Shown here: in pieces, positions 44,393 to 52,846 of the stretch
Layout of the letters: each line of letters opens with the position of its first letter
Numbering within the stretch: the stretch's first letter is position 1
Notes under the pieces: model-generated
What the model was told of the DNA's origin: nothing
What the model saw: the letters and a program-made list of their open reading frames with translations, nothing else
Databases searched by the model: none
Translations under genes and position numbers: made by a program
DNA from: JACCTU01 sp963809175
GTDB taxonomy: Bacteria > Actinomycetota > Thermoleophilia > Gaiellales > Gaiellaceae
Direction: 5' to 3'
DNA: 64,000 nucleotides
Assembly: GCA_963809175.1 (NCBI GenBank)
Contig: CAWEIK010000001.1
Coordinates: 1,240,001-1,304,000, forward strand

Positions 44393-45601
44393 ATGCCGTT
44401 CTACCAGCGCCTCGGCGACGTTCCGCGCAAGCGCCACGTCCAGTTTCGCGACAACGGCACGCTGCTCACCGAGGAGGTCATGGGCCTCGAGGGCTTCTCG
44501 GGGAACGAGTCGATCCTCTACCACCTCACCTCGCCGTGTCGCGTGCAGAAGCTCGGCGACTTCAAGCCGATCAAGCGCGAGGAGTGGGTCCCGGACGCGC
44601 ACGCGCACCGGCACTTCACGACGTGGGACACGAAGCCCGAGGGTGACCCGATCAACGGGCGCAAGCTCCTGATGTGGAACAGCGACGTCGAGATCTCGCT
44701 CGTGCGCCCGACCGAGCGGATGGACTACTTCTTCCGCAACGGCGAGGGCGACGAGGTGTACTTCGTGCACGAGGGCGGAGGCACGCTCGAGACGACGTTC
44801 GGCGACCTGACGTACGCGCAGGGCGACTACATCGTGATCCCGCGCGGCACGACGTACCGGTTCGCGCCCGACTCATTGCCCGAGCGCCACCTGCTCTTCG
44901 AGACGCCGGGCCTGATCGAGATCCCGAAGCGCTACCGCAACAACTACGGCCAGTTGATGGAGCACGCGCCGTACTACCACCGCGACATCCACGCGCCGAC
45001 CGAGCTGAAGACGATCCGCGAGCAGGGCGAGTTCCTGGTCAAGGTGCGCGTGCGCGACGGGTTCCAGGACTACGTCGTCGACTACCACCCGTTCGACGTC
45101 GTCGGCTGGGACGGCTACCTCTACCCGTGGACGTTCAACATCCGCGACTTCGAGCCGATCACCGGGCGCATCCACATGCCGCCGCCGTCGCACCAGACCT
45201 TCCAGGGCCGGAACTTCGTGATCTGCTCGTTCTGCCCGCGCAAGCTCGACTTCGACCCGATGGCGCTCCCGATCCCGTACCACCACTCGAATCTCCAGAG
45301 CGAGGAGATGATCTATTACGTCGACGGGAACTTCTCGTCGCGCAAGGGGATCGAGATCGGCTCGATCACGCTGCACCCGTCGGGCCTGCCGCACGGCCCG
45401 CAGCCGGGCCTCGCCGAGCGCTCGATCGGGATGACCGAGACGCACGAGCTCGCCGTCATGTGCGACACGTTCCATCCGCTGAAGCTGACGAAGCTCGCGA
45501 AGGGGCTCGACGACGGGAAGTACGCGTACTCCTGGTACGAGGAACCCGACCAGCCCGCCGACGCCGACGAGAACCCGGCCGGCGTCACGTCACATTTCTA
45601 G
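44393..45601 (+). CDS. hmgA: Homogentisate 1,2-dioxygenase
   Basis: 402 residues of the cupin-type HGD family in its shorter actinobacterial form. MPFYQRLGDVPRKRHVQFRD, EGDEVYFVHEGGGTLET, GDYIVIPRGTTYRF, the domain with PYYHRDIHAPTELKTIREQG, HHSNLQSEEMIYYVDG (His and Glu iron ligands) and GSITLHPSGLPHGPQPG (His) are all conserved. It opens the ring of homogentisate to maleylacetoacetate using Fe(II) and oxygen. hppD and the FAH-family gene lie upstream on the same strand. Confidence 0.95.
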   Translation: MPFYQRLGDVPRKRHVQFRDNGTLLTEEVMGLEGFSGNESILYHLTSPCRVQKLGDFKPIKREEWVPDAHAHRHFTTWDTKPEGDPINGRKLLMWNSDVEISLVRPTERMDYFFRNGEGDEVYFVHEGGGTLETTFGDLTYAQGDYIVIPRGTTYRFAPDSLPERHLLFETPGLIEIPKRYRNNYGQLMEHAPYYHRDIHAPTELKTIREQGEFLVKVRVRDGFQDYVVDYHPFDVVGWDGYLYPWTFNIRDFEPITGRIHMPPPSHQTFQGRNFVICSFCPRKLDFDPMALPIPYHHSNLQSEEMIYYVDGNFSSRKGIEIGSITLHPSGLPHGPQPGLAERSIGMTETHELAVMCDTFHPLKLTKLAKGLDDGKYAYSWYEEPDQPADADENPAGVTSHF

Positions 45602-46200
45602 AGCAGCAGTCGTCCTGGACTGGGACGGCACCGTCACCGAGGTCGACGGGCTGCACATGATCATCGAGGAGTTCGGCGACCGCGAGATCTACGCGGCGAC
45701 CGAGCACGCGCTCGAGCGCGGGATGTCGCTGCACGAGGTGATCGCGATCGAGATGGGAACGCTCACGCTGCCGCTCGAGGACGCGATCGAGTGGGTGCGC
45801 GAGCACGTCACGGTGCGGCCCGGCTTCCGCGCGTTCGCCGAGGAGCACGAGCCGGTGATCCTCTCGAGCGGCTTCAACGAGCTGATCGAGCCGGTGCTCG
45901 AGCGCGAGGGCGTCTCGCTGGAGGTGCACGCGAACCGGCTCGACACGACCACGGGCAGCTGGCGGCCGATCTGGCGCGACGACGCGCAGTGCGCGGAGTG
46001 CGGCGAGGCGTGCAAGCGTGCTTCGCTCCCGGAGCTCGCCGGTCGTCTACGTCGGCGACGGGTACTCGGATCGGTGCGTCGCGCTCGCCGCCGACCGCGT
46101 CTTCGCACGCGACGGGCTCGTCGGCTACCTCGAGGAAAAGGGGGTCGCCTATGAGCCCTTCGAGGACTTCGTGCAGCTCGGGTCCGCCCTCGGCCCTTGA
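45600..46200 (+). CDS. HAD-family phosphatase, MtnX/SerB-like (one extra base, start unclear)
   Basis: HAD motif I is in AAVVLDWDGTVTEVDGLHMI, with helices EREIYAATEHALERGM-like; motif II is VILSSGFNELI, and after a frame correction near 46031 motif III/IV is VVYVGDGYSDRCVALAADRV. The middle CAECGEACKRA cysteine set is seen in MtnX-type (HK-MTPenyl-1-P phosphatase) proteins. The first ATG (45657) would delete motif I, so the real start is upstream, about 45600, where only ATT, CTG or GTC codons fit. About 195 residues. A methionine-salvage or phosphoserine role is possible; methanethiol oxidase follows. Confidence 0.7.
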
Positions 46201-46219
46201 CAGCAGCCTCCGTGTTTGG

Positions 46220-46245
46220 TCAGATGACTAAGACATCTGACTTAG
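46220..46245. promoter_or_regulatory. Overlapping palindromes upstream of the methanethiol oxidase gene
   Basis: TCAGATG (46220-46226) and CATCTGA (46234-46240) form a perfect 7-bp inverted repeat with a 7-base spacer. CTAAG (46228-46232) and CTTAG (46241-46245) form a second one, offset. It lies 21-46 bases before the ATG and just before the AAAGGAGGAG ribosome site. A TetR-family gene lies right after the oxidase, so it is a likely operator. Confidence 0.55.
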
Positions 46246-46266
46246 GCGCTCGTCAAAGGAGGAGCA

Positions 46267-47593
46267 ATGCACGGTCACAGCGCCCCCGCTTCGTTCTACG
46301 GCTCGCCTCAGGAGGCCCAGAAAGCGCCGCAGGAGGAGTTCCTCTACCTCGCCTGCCTCCACGAGGGCACGGGCGTCGAGGCCCCGGATTTCCTCGCCGT
46401 CGTCGACGCCGAGGACGGGCGGATCCTGCACGAGACGCCGATGCCGAACGTCGGCGACGAGCTGCACCACTTCGGCTGGAACCGCTGCAGCTCGGCGTGC
46501 CACGGCCCGGACCGCTCGCATCTCATCCTGCCCGGCTTCCGCTCATCGCGGATCAACGTGATCAACGTCGCGGACGATCCGCGCCGGCCACGGGTCGAAA
46601 AGGTGATCGAGCGCGACGAGCTCGTCGCAAAGACCGGCTACACGCGTCCGCACACGGTCCATTGCATGCCGGGCGACAACATCGTCGTGAGCATGCTCGG
46701 CGATGCGGACGGCGCAGGGGCCGGGGGCTTCGCGGTGCTCGACGCGAAGACGTTCGAGGTCAAGGGTCGCTGGGAGAACGGCGGCGAGCAGCCGCCGTTC
46801 AACTACGACTTCTGGTACCAGCCGCGCAAGAACGTCCTCATCTCGTCGGAGTTCGGCGAGCCGAATGCGTTCGAACCGGGCTTCGACCTCGAGGATGTCG
46901 GAGCCGGGCGCTACGGAAGCCGACTGCACTTCTGGAACCTCGCCGAGCGGACGCCTCGAGCAGACGATCGACCTCGGTGAGGCGGGTCTCGTGCCGCTCG
47001 AAGTGCGCTGGTTGCACGATCCAGAGGCCGACGAAGGGTTCGTCGGCGCAGCGCTCTCGAGCACGATGTGGCGGTTCCAGCGAACCAACGGTTCGTACGA
47101 GGCGCAGCAGGTGATCGCGGTCGAGCCGGTGGAGCTCGAAGGATGGCCCTTCCCGGTGCCGGGCCTGATCACCGACCTCGTCCTCTCGATGGACGACCGG
47201 TTCCTCTATCTCTCGAACTGGCTGCACGGCGACCTGCGCCAGTACGACGTCTCCGACCCGGCGCAGCCGCGACTGACCGGGCGGCTCTGGCTCGGCGGTC
47301 TCCTCGGCAACCCGAGCGACGCCGGACGCGAGCTGAACGGCGGCCCGCAGATGCTGCAGCTCTCGTTCGACGGGCGCCGGCTCTACGTGACGAACTCGCT
47401 GTACTCGACCTGGGACAACCAGTTCTACCCGGAGCTTCGCTCGTGGCTGCTCCGCGTGAACTGCGATCCCGAGGGCGGGATGGAGGTCGACCGCGACTTC
47501 TTCGTCGACTTCCACGATCGCCCGGGCGGGCCGGCGCGCGCGCACGAGGTGCGACTCCAGGGCGGGGATTGCACGACGGAGATCTTTCCGTGA
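46267..47593 (+). CDS. Methanethiol oxidase / selenium-binding protein SBP56 family (one extra base)
   Basis: 441 residues after removing an extra base near 46954. LYLACLHEGTGVEAPDFLAV, DELHHFGWNRCSSACHG (with the reactive Cys pair), SSRINVINVADDPRRPRV, YTRPHTVHCMPGDNIVVSML, FNYDFWYQPRKNVLISSEFG, GLITDLVLSMDDRFLYLSNW, LHGDLRQYDVSDPAQPRLTG and GGPQMLQLSFDGRRLYVTNS are all family blocks, with the metal-binding histidines present. Known members oxidise methanethiol to formaldehyde, sulfide and hydrogen peroxide. A strong Shine-Dalgarno and a palindromic site precede it, unlike the leaderless genes around. It likely forms an operon with the TetR and the fused hydrolase genes. Confidence 0.9.
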
Positions 47594-48300
47594 TCCTCGG
47601 TCACCACATGGGCGAAGACGTCCTGACGATGGTCGTGGCGAGCGGCGCGGGCGCGGGCGCCATGACGCTGGCAGCTCGCCCGCGCACGCCTTGGCGAACT
47701 GCTGAACAGGCTCCGGCAGTGGCGGTAGCGAACACGGCCCGGACGACGGCCGAAGAGGCGCTTCTCGACGCGGCCGAACGACTGCTCGTTGACGTCGGGC
47801 ACGGCGGCATCACGACCCGTCGGCTCGCGGACGAGGCCGGCGTCAACAACGGTCTCGTCCACTACTACTTCGGCTCGATCGAGAATCTGCTCGTGCGGGT
47901 ACTCGAACGGTTCACCGATCGGCTGATCGTGCGTCAGCGGGTGCTTTACACCGACCCGGACGTTCCGTTTATCCAGAAGTGGCGGACGGCGATGCGCTAC
48001 CTCGACGAGGACAGGCCCTACCAGAAGATCTGGTTGGAGCTCCAGGCCCTCGCCTGGAATCGTCCCGAGCTGCGCGAGCGCGTCGACCACGTCAACAAGG
48101 AGTGGCGGCAGGTGCTGACCGAAGCGTTTGCGGAGCCGCGCAAGCGTTACGGGATCGACATGCCGCTCGACGCCCTTGTCTCGCTCGTGATCACGTTCAA
48201 CGAGGGCATCATCCTGGAGCGCTTGTCCGGCGTCGAGGAGGGGCACCGCGAGCTCCTCGACTGGCTCGACGGCTGGCTGCAGGCCAAGGAGAAGCGATGA
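47590..48300 (+). CDS. TetR-family transcriptional regulator
   Basis: GTG 47590 overlaps the preceding stop (GTGA). The N-terminal 40 or so residues (VILGHHMGEDVLTMVVASGA, GAGAMTLAARPRTPW) are hydrophobic and unlike TetR proteins. The classical DNA-binding domain starts near residue 50: TAEEALLDAAERLLVDVGHG, GITTRRLADEAGVNNGLVHY, YFGSIENLLVRVLERF. The ligand domain follows (IWLELQALAWNRPELRERVD). Internal GTG/ATG starts near the domain are possible. It probably controls the operon through the palindromes at 46220-46245. Confidence 0.82.
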   Translation: MILGHHMGEDVLTMVVASGAGAGAMTLAARPRTPWRTAEQAPAVAVANTARTTAEEALLDAAERLLVDVGHGGITTRRLADEAGVNNGLVHYYFGSIENLLVRVLERFTDRLIVRQRVLYTDPDVPFIQKWRTAMRYLDEDRPYQKIWLELQALAWNRPELRERVDHVNKEWRQVLTEAFAEPRKRYGIDMPLDALVSLVITFNEGIILERLSGVEEGHRELLDWLDGWLQAKEKR

Positions 48301-50427
48301 AGACGGCGGCGGTGGGCGCCGGGCGCGAGCAGTCGCGGGCTCGCTATCCCGATCAGGAGGGCTACGTCGAGCGCGACGGCGTCCGCGTCTTCTACGAGGT
48401 CTACGGCGAGGGCGAGCCGACGGTCATGTTCGTGCCGCCGTGGGCGCTCGTCCACTCCCGCAGCTGGAAGCTGCAGATCCCGTACTTCGCGCGCCACTGC
48501 CGCGTTCTGACCTTCGATCCGAGAGGGAACGGGAAGTCGGACCGGCCACGGGAGTCGGAGGCCTACACCGAGCATGAGTACGCAGCCGATGCGCTCGCCG
48601 TGCTCGATGCGACAGACACCGAGCGCGCCGTGCTCGTCACGCTCTCGCTCGGCGCGCAGCGCTGCCTCGTGCTCGCCGCCGAGCACCCCGAACGCGTGAG
48701 CGGCGTCGTCTTCATCGCGCCGTCGCTCGCGATCGCGCCGGGGCACGGACACCGCTCGGACTTTTCGTTCGACGAGCAACTCGACACCGACGAGGGCTGG
48801 GCGAAGTTCAACGCCCACTACTGGCTCCGCGACTTCCCGGGGTTCGTCGAGTTCTTCATGTCGCAGGCGGTGACCGAACCGCACTCGACGAAGCCGATCG
48901 AGGACGCGGTCGGCTGGGGTCTCGAGACGGACGGCGAGACCCTCGTCACCCTCTCCACCAGCCGGTTCCTCCCGGAGGAGGAGCTCCGCGGCCTCTGCTC
49001 GCCGCGTGCAGTGCCCCGTGCTCGTCATCCACGGTGAGGAGGACCAGATCAGTCCGCCGAGGCGAGGCGTCGCGCTCGCGGACGCGACCGGAGGCGAGCT
49101 CGTGCTGATGGAGGGGAGCGGACATTTCCCGCATGCGCGCGACCCGGTCGCGGTGAATCTCCTCCTGCGCGAGTTCATCGCCCCGCCGGCGCCGCCCCGA
49201 ACGTGGGTTCGCGGAAGGTCGCGGCGCAAGCGCGCCCTCTACGTGTCGTCGCCGATCGGGCTCGGCCACGCGCAGGCGCGACGTGGCGATCGCGGACGAG
49301 CTCCGAAAGCTGCACCCGGATCTCGAGCTCGACTGGCTCGCGCAGCACCCGGTCACCGCCGTGCTCGAGTCGCGTGGCGAGCGGATCCATCCCGCGAGCG
49401 CGCTGCTCGCGAACGAGTCGCAGCACATCGAGAGCGAGTCGCGCCGAGCACGACCTGCACTGCTTCCAGGCGATTCGCAGGATGGACGAGATCCTGCTCG
49501 CGAACTTCATGGTCTTCCACGACCTCGTGCGCGACGAGCAGTACGACCTCTGGATCGGCGACGAGGCGTGGGAGCTCGACTACTACCTGCACGAGAACCC
49601 GGAGCAGAAGCGCGCGGCGTACGTCTGGCTGACCGACTTCGTCGGCTGGCTGCCGATGCCCGACGGCGGCGATCGCGAGGCGTTCGTCGCGGCGGACTAC
49701 AACGCCGAGATGATCGAGCACATCGCTCGCTTCCCGCGTCTGCGTGATCGCGCCGTCTTCGTCGGCAACCCCGACGACATCGTTCGCGGACTCGTTCGGC
49801 GGCGACCTGCCGCTGATCCGTGACTGGACGGAGCAGCACTACGACTTCGCCGGGTACGTGACCGGCTTCAATCCGGCCGAGTTCGCCGATCGCGAGGCGC
49901 TCCGGGCCGAGCTCGGCTATCGACCCGACGAGCAGGTCTGCATCGTCACGGTGGGCGGGTCCGGCGTCGGCGGAGATCTCCTGCGGCGCGTGATGGCGGC
50001 GTTTCCCGAGGCGAAACGGCTCGTGCCCGGGTTGCGGATGGTCGTCGTCGCCGGCCCGCGGATCGATCTCGCGTCGCTTCCGACGGTGGAGGGGCTCGAG
50101 CTCCGAGCGTACGTGCACGACCTCTACCGCCATCTCGCCGCCTCCGACCTCGCGGTCGTGCAGGGCGGCCTGACGACCACGATGGAGCTGGCGGCGAACG
50201 GGAGGCCCTTCCTGTACTTCCCGCTTCGGCATCACTTCGAGCAGAACCATCACGTGCGCCATCGCCTGGAGCGCTACGGCGCGGGGCGTTGCATGGACTA
50301 CGAGACGGCGACGCCCGACGTGATCGCGCAGGCGATCGCCGAGGAGATCGGCCGAGAGACCGACTACCGGCCGGTCGAGTCGGACGGAGCAGCGAGGGCC
50401 GCTGCGCTCATCGCCGAGCTGATCTGA
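48297..50427 (+). CDS. Fusion protein: alpha/beta-hydrolase + GT-B glycosyltransferase (four extra bases)
   Basis: One continuous protein of about 708 residues after removing extra bases near 48990, 49279, 49442 and 49788. Residues 1-300 are an alpha/beta-hydrolase: oxyanion region VMFVPPWALVHSRSW, nucleophile Ser in VLVTLSLGAQRCL, Asp in CPVLVIHGEEDQISPP, His in MEGSGHFPHARDP. After a basic linker (RTWVRGRSRRKRALYVSSPI) a MurG/UGT-like glycosyltransferase follows: GLGHAQ, VWLTDFVGWLPM, then in the C-terminal half VGGSGVGGDLLRRVM, VQGGLTTTMELAANGRPFLY, FPLRHHFEQNHHVRHRLERY. ATG overlaps the TetR stop. Esterase plus glycosyl transfer on one chain is unusual; substrate unknown. Confidence 0.78.
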
Positions 50428-51595
50428 TCAGGGAGCCGACTCGAGCGTTCGCTCGACCCACTCCGCGAAGAACGGCTCGACGATCTCGTAGGAGCCGTCC
50501 TCGCGCTTGCCGACGAGCTCGCGGCGCCGAAGCGCGGCGAGCGCCTTCTGCACATTGGTCGCGGCAGGAAGGCGGTGCCGACGCCGGTAGTCCTCGCTGT
50601 ACGGACGCCCGGGCTCGGCTGCGAGCGCCGTCAGCAGGAGCCGCTGGCCGGCGGACGCGTCCTCCCAGATGAGCGAGAAGTGCGCGTGCTCCGAGCGCAG
50701 CACGCCCTCGAGCCCGACGCGCACGTGCAGCGGCTTGGCGGTCGAGCGCAGGTCGGTCGCCTCCCACGTGAAGTAGCAGAGCTCCTGCGTCGCGTACGGA
50801 TGCCCTGCGGTCTTCGCGAGCACGGTCTCGACCGCCTCGTCGTCGATCCGCTTCCCGGTCGACCGGAACCGCTCGGCGATGAACGGCGCGAACAGGTCGG
50901 GTCGGATCACGCCGAGCTCCACCTGCTTCGCGCTGCGCCAGAACGGCTCGTTCTCGTCGTTGAAGATCGAGCGCATCAGGTGCCGCTTCGAGCCGAGGTA
51001 GACGTGCGCGACCTCCGGCTGCGCCTGGAAGACGGCGCGCATCAGCTTCGGGAAGGTTCGGGTCGATCTCGACGACCTCCTGGAACTCGTCGAGCACGAG
51101 CGCGACGATGCGACCGCGGTCGGCGGCCAGCTCGCCGGGCAGCGTCAACAGCCGCTCGATCGTCGCGTCGACGTCCGCCGGCGCCCGGCCCGGCTCGAAG
51201 CCGAACGAGACCGACGAGTCCTCCGGGTCGATCGTGACCGTGGGCGTGATCCGCAGGCCGCGAAAGACGCCGAGCGCCAGCTCGCGCGCGCGGTAGAGCG
51301 GGGAGGCGATCCCCTCGTGGATCGCCTTCGCGAGCTTCTCGGCGAGCTTCTCCTTGGTCGGCGCCGTCATCAGGTCGACCTGCGCGCTCAACACTCCCTG
51401 GCGCCGGAGGTCCTTGAGCGCCCGGAGCACGAGCGAGGACTTGCCGTAGCGGCGGGGTGCGAACACGACGACGTCCTGGCCGTTCCGGATGTCCGACTTC
51501 AGCTCACGAAGCTCGCGCTCGCGGTCGGTGAACGCCTCGTCGAAGGCCAGCGCGCCGTAGCGAAAGGGGTTTCTCGGTTCGTCTCGTCTGCTCAT
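50428..51595 (-). CDS. ATPase_2-type (STAND-like) AAA ATPase (one extra base)
   Basis: 388 residues after removing an extra base near 51049. MSRRDEPRNPFRYGALAFDE, DRERELRELKSDIRNGQDVV, Walker A in VFAPRRYGKSSLVLRAL, Walker B in VALVLDEFQEVVEIDPNLP. A sensor-like YLGSKRHLMRSIFNDENEPF (GSKRHLM is typical) follows, then a C-terminal winged helix with a basic end (RRRELVGKREDGSYEIVEPF, FAEWVERTLE). The family is common in archaea and actinobacteria and its role is unknown. It abuts the convergent fusion gene with no gap, and its promoter holds a palindrome over the -10. Confidence 0.8.
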
Positions 51596-51601
51596 ACCGC
51601 C

Positions 51602-51614
51602 GGGTATTATACCC
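51602..51614 (-). promoter_or_regulatory. Palindrome overlapping the -10 of the ATPase gene
   Basis: On the minus strand the sequence is GGGTATAATACCC, a perfect 6-bp inverted repeat around one base, containing a consensus TATAAT (51611-51606). It ends 6 bases before the ATG at 51595. A repressor bound here would block RNA polymerase directly. Confidence 0.6.
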
Positions 51615-51633
51615 AACAGTATGGACAGCTGCT

Positions 51634-52638
51634 CTACGGCGCTGCAGGCACCGCCGTCGTGCCTCCGGCCCGCAGTCGAGGCTGCAGGAGCACCCGTGGC
51701 AGCGACCGCGTCGGGTCGCTGATCACGCTCAGCAGCAGCTCGACCGCTGTCGAGGCGATCTGGTCGATCGGCTGCGCGATCGTCGTCAGCTCAGGCTCGA
51801 CCCACGTCGCCGCCTCGATCCCGTCGAACCCGACCACCGACAGGTCTGAGGGGACGCCCAGCCCCAGCTCTCTGGCGACCTGGAGGACCCCGATCGCGAT
51901 CACGTCGCTCGAGCAGATGACCGCGGTCGGCCGGTCCGGGCGCGAGAGCAGCGTCCGCGCGGAGCTTCGGCCCCCCTCGAGCGTGAACTCGCCGTGGACG
52001 ACGGGGCCGTCCGGGGAAAGCCCTGCCCGGTTCAGGGCGTCGAGGCGTCCCGCCGCTTTCTCTTGCGTCGGCAGGTAGTCGGCGGGTCCCGCGACGAAGC
52101 CGATCCGCCGGTGTCCGAGCGCGATCAGGTGCTGCGTGGCGAGGAAGCCCGCGTGCCGCTCGTCGACCGAGACGCACGGGACGTCGATCCCGTCGAGTGC
52201 GCCGTTCACGAACACGAGCCGGGCGCCCTCCTCCAGCAGCCGCGCGTAGTGGTCGTGCTCGCCGGCGAGGTGCGTCATCTCGCAGGCGATGAAGATCATC
52301 CCGTCGACGCGGCGGTCGAGGAGCATGTGGACGTAGTCGGCCTCTCGGAACGCCGCCGCACGGGTGTTGCAGAGGATCGTCGCGAGCCCGGCCTCCGTCG
52401 CCCTCGCCTCCATCGCCTGGGCCAGCGCGGGAAAGATCGGGTTCGTCAGCTCGGGGACGAGCAGGCCGATCGCCCCGGTCGCCGACTTGCGGCCCGGCGG
52501 AACGTAGAGGAGGTCGCGCATCGCGCCCTCGACTCGCTCGCGGGTCTCAGGACGGACGCCGTCGACTCCGCTGGCGACGCGCGAGGCCGTTGCCAGGCTC
52601 ACGCCGGCGCGGGAAGCGACCTCACGAAGCGATGCCAA
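51634..52638 (-). CDS. LacI-family repressor of the maltodextrin locus
   Basis: 334 residues. HTH and hinge: MASLREVASRAGVSLATASR, VASGVDGVRPETRERVEGAM, then a periplasmic-binding-protein-like sugar domain (IGLLVPELTNPIFPALAQAM, MIFIACEMTHLAGEHDH, VSVDERHAGFLATQHLIALG, HRRIGFVAGPADYLPTQEKA, AVICSSDVIAIGVLQVAREL). TTG 52638 gives the canonical start. It is divergent from malE, and two LacI-type operators lie between. It is expected to repress the operon until a maltodextrin-type inducer binds, and probably itself. Confidence 0.9.
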   Translation of the reverse strand: MASLREVASRAGVSLATASRVASGVDGVRPETRERVEGAMRDLLYVPPGRKSATGAIGLLVPELTNPIFPALAQAMEARATEAGLATILCNTRAAAFREADYVHMLLDRRVDGMIFIACEMTHLAGEHDHYARLLEEGARLVFVNGALDGIDVPCVSVDERHAGFLATQHLIALGHRRIGFVAGPADYLPTQEKAAGRLDALNRAGLSPDGPVVHGEFTLEGGRSSARTLLSRPDRPTAVICSSDVIAIGVLQVARELGLGVPSDLSVVGFDGIEAATWVEPELTTIAQPIDQIASTAVELLLSVISDPTRSLPRVLLQPRLRAGGTTAVPAAP

Positions 52639-52648
52639 GGGGCTCCAG

Positions 52649-52662
52649 TGGAACGCGTTTCA
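52649..52662. promoter_or_regulatory. LacI-type operator 1
   Basis: TGGAACGCGTTTCA, palindromic in 12 of 14 bases around a central CG, 11 bases upstream of the lacI start. Suggests autoregulation. Confidence 0.65.
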
Positions 52663-52739
52663 TCAGGAGGCCGATCATAGGAGGGTCTTGCGGCCGTTGC
52701 AAATGCGCCTAACTCCGGCGAAAAAGCGCACCGGGACCC

Positions 52740-52769
52740 TTGACGAGCCTGCCTCCGCTGTCATAGTCT
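52740..52769 (+). promoter_or_regulatory. Promoter of the maltodextrin operon
   Basis: TTGACG (52740-52745), 18 bases, TAGTCT (52764-52769). Operator 2 begins 21 bases after the -10, inside the transcribed leader. Confidence 0.55.
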
Positions 52770-52790
52770 CGCTTTCGCTGCCTCGCTGAA

Positions 52791-52805
52791 TGAAACGCTG
52801 TTCCA
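52791..52805. promoter_or_regulatory. LacI-type operator 2
   Basis: TGAAACGCTGTTCCA. It equals operator 1 read on the other strand (TGAAACGCGTTCCA) except for one extra T in the centre. Located in the malE leader, where bound repressor would stop elongation. The extra T could be genuine or one of the window's sequence errors. Confidence 0.6.
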
Positions 52806-52846
52806 CAGCGCGGCAGTCGGATTTCGACCCAATGAGGAGGCTTCAC

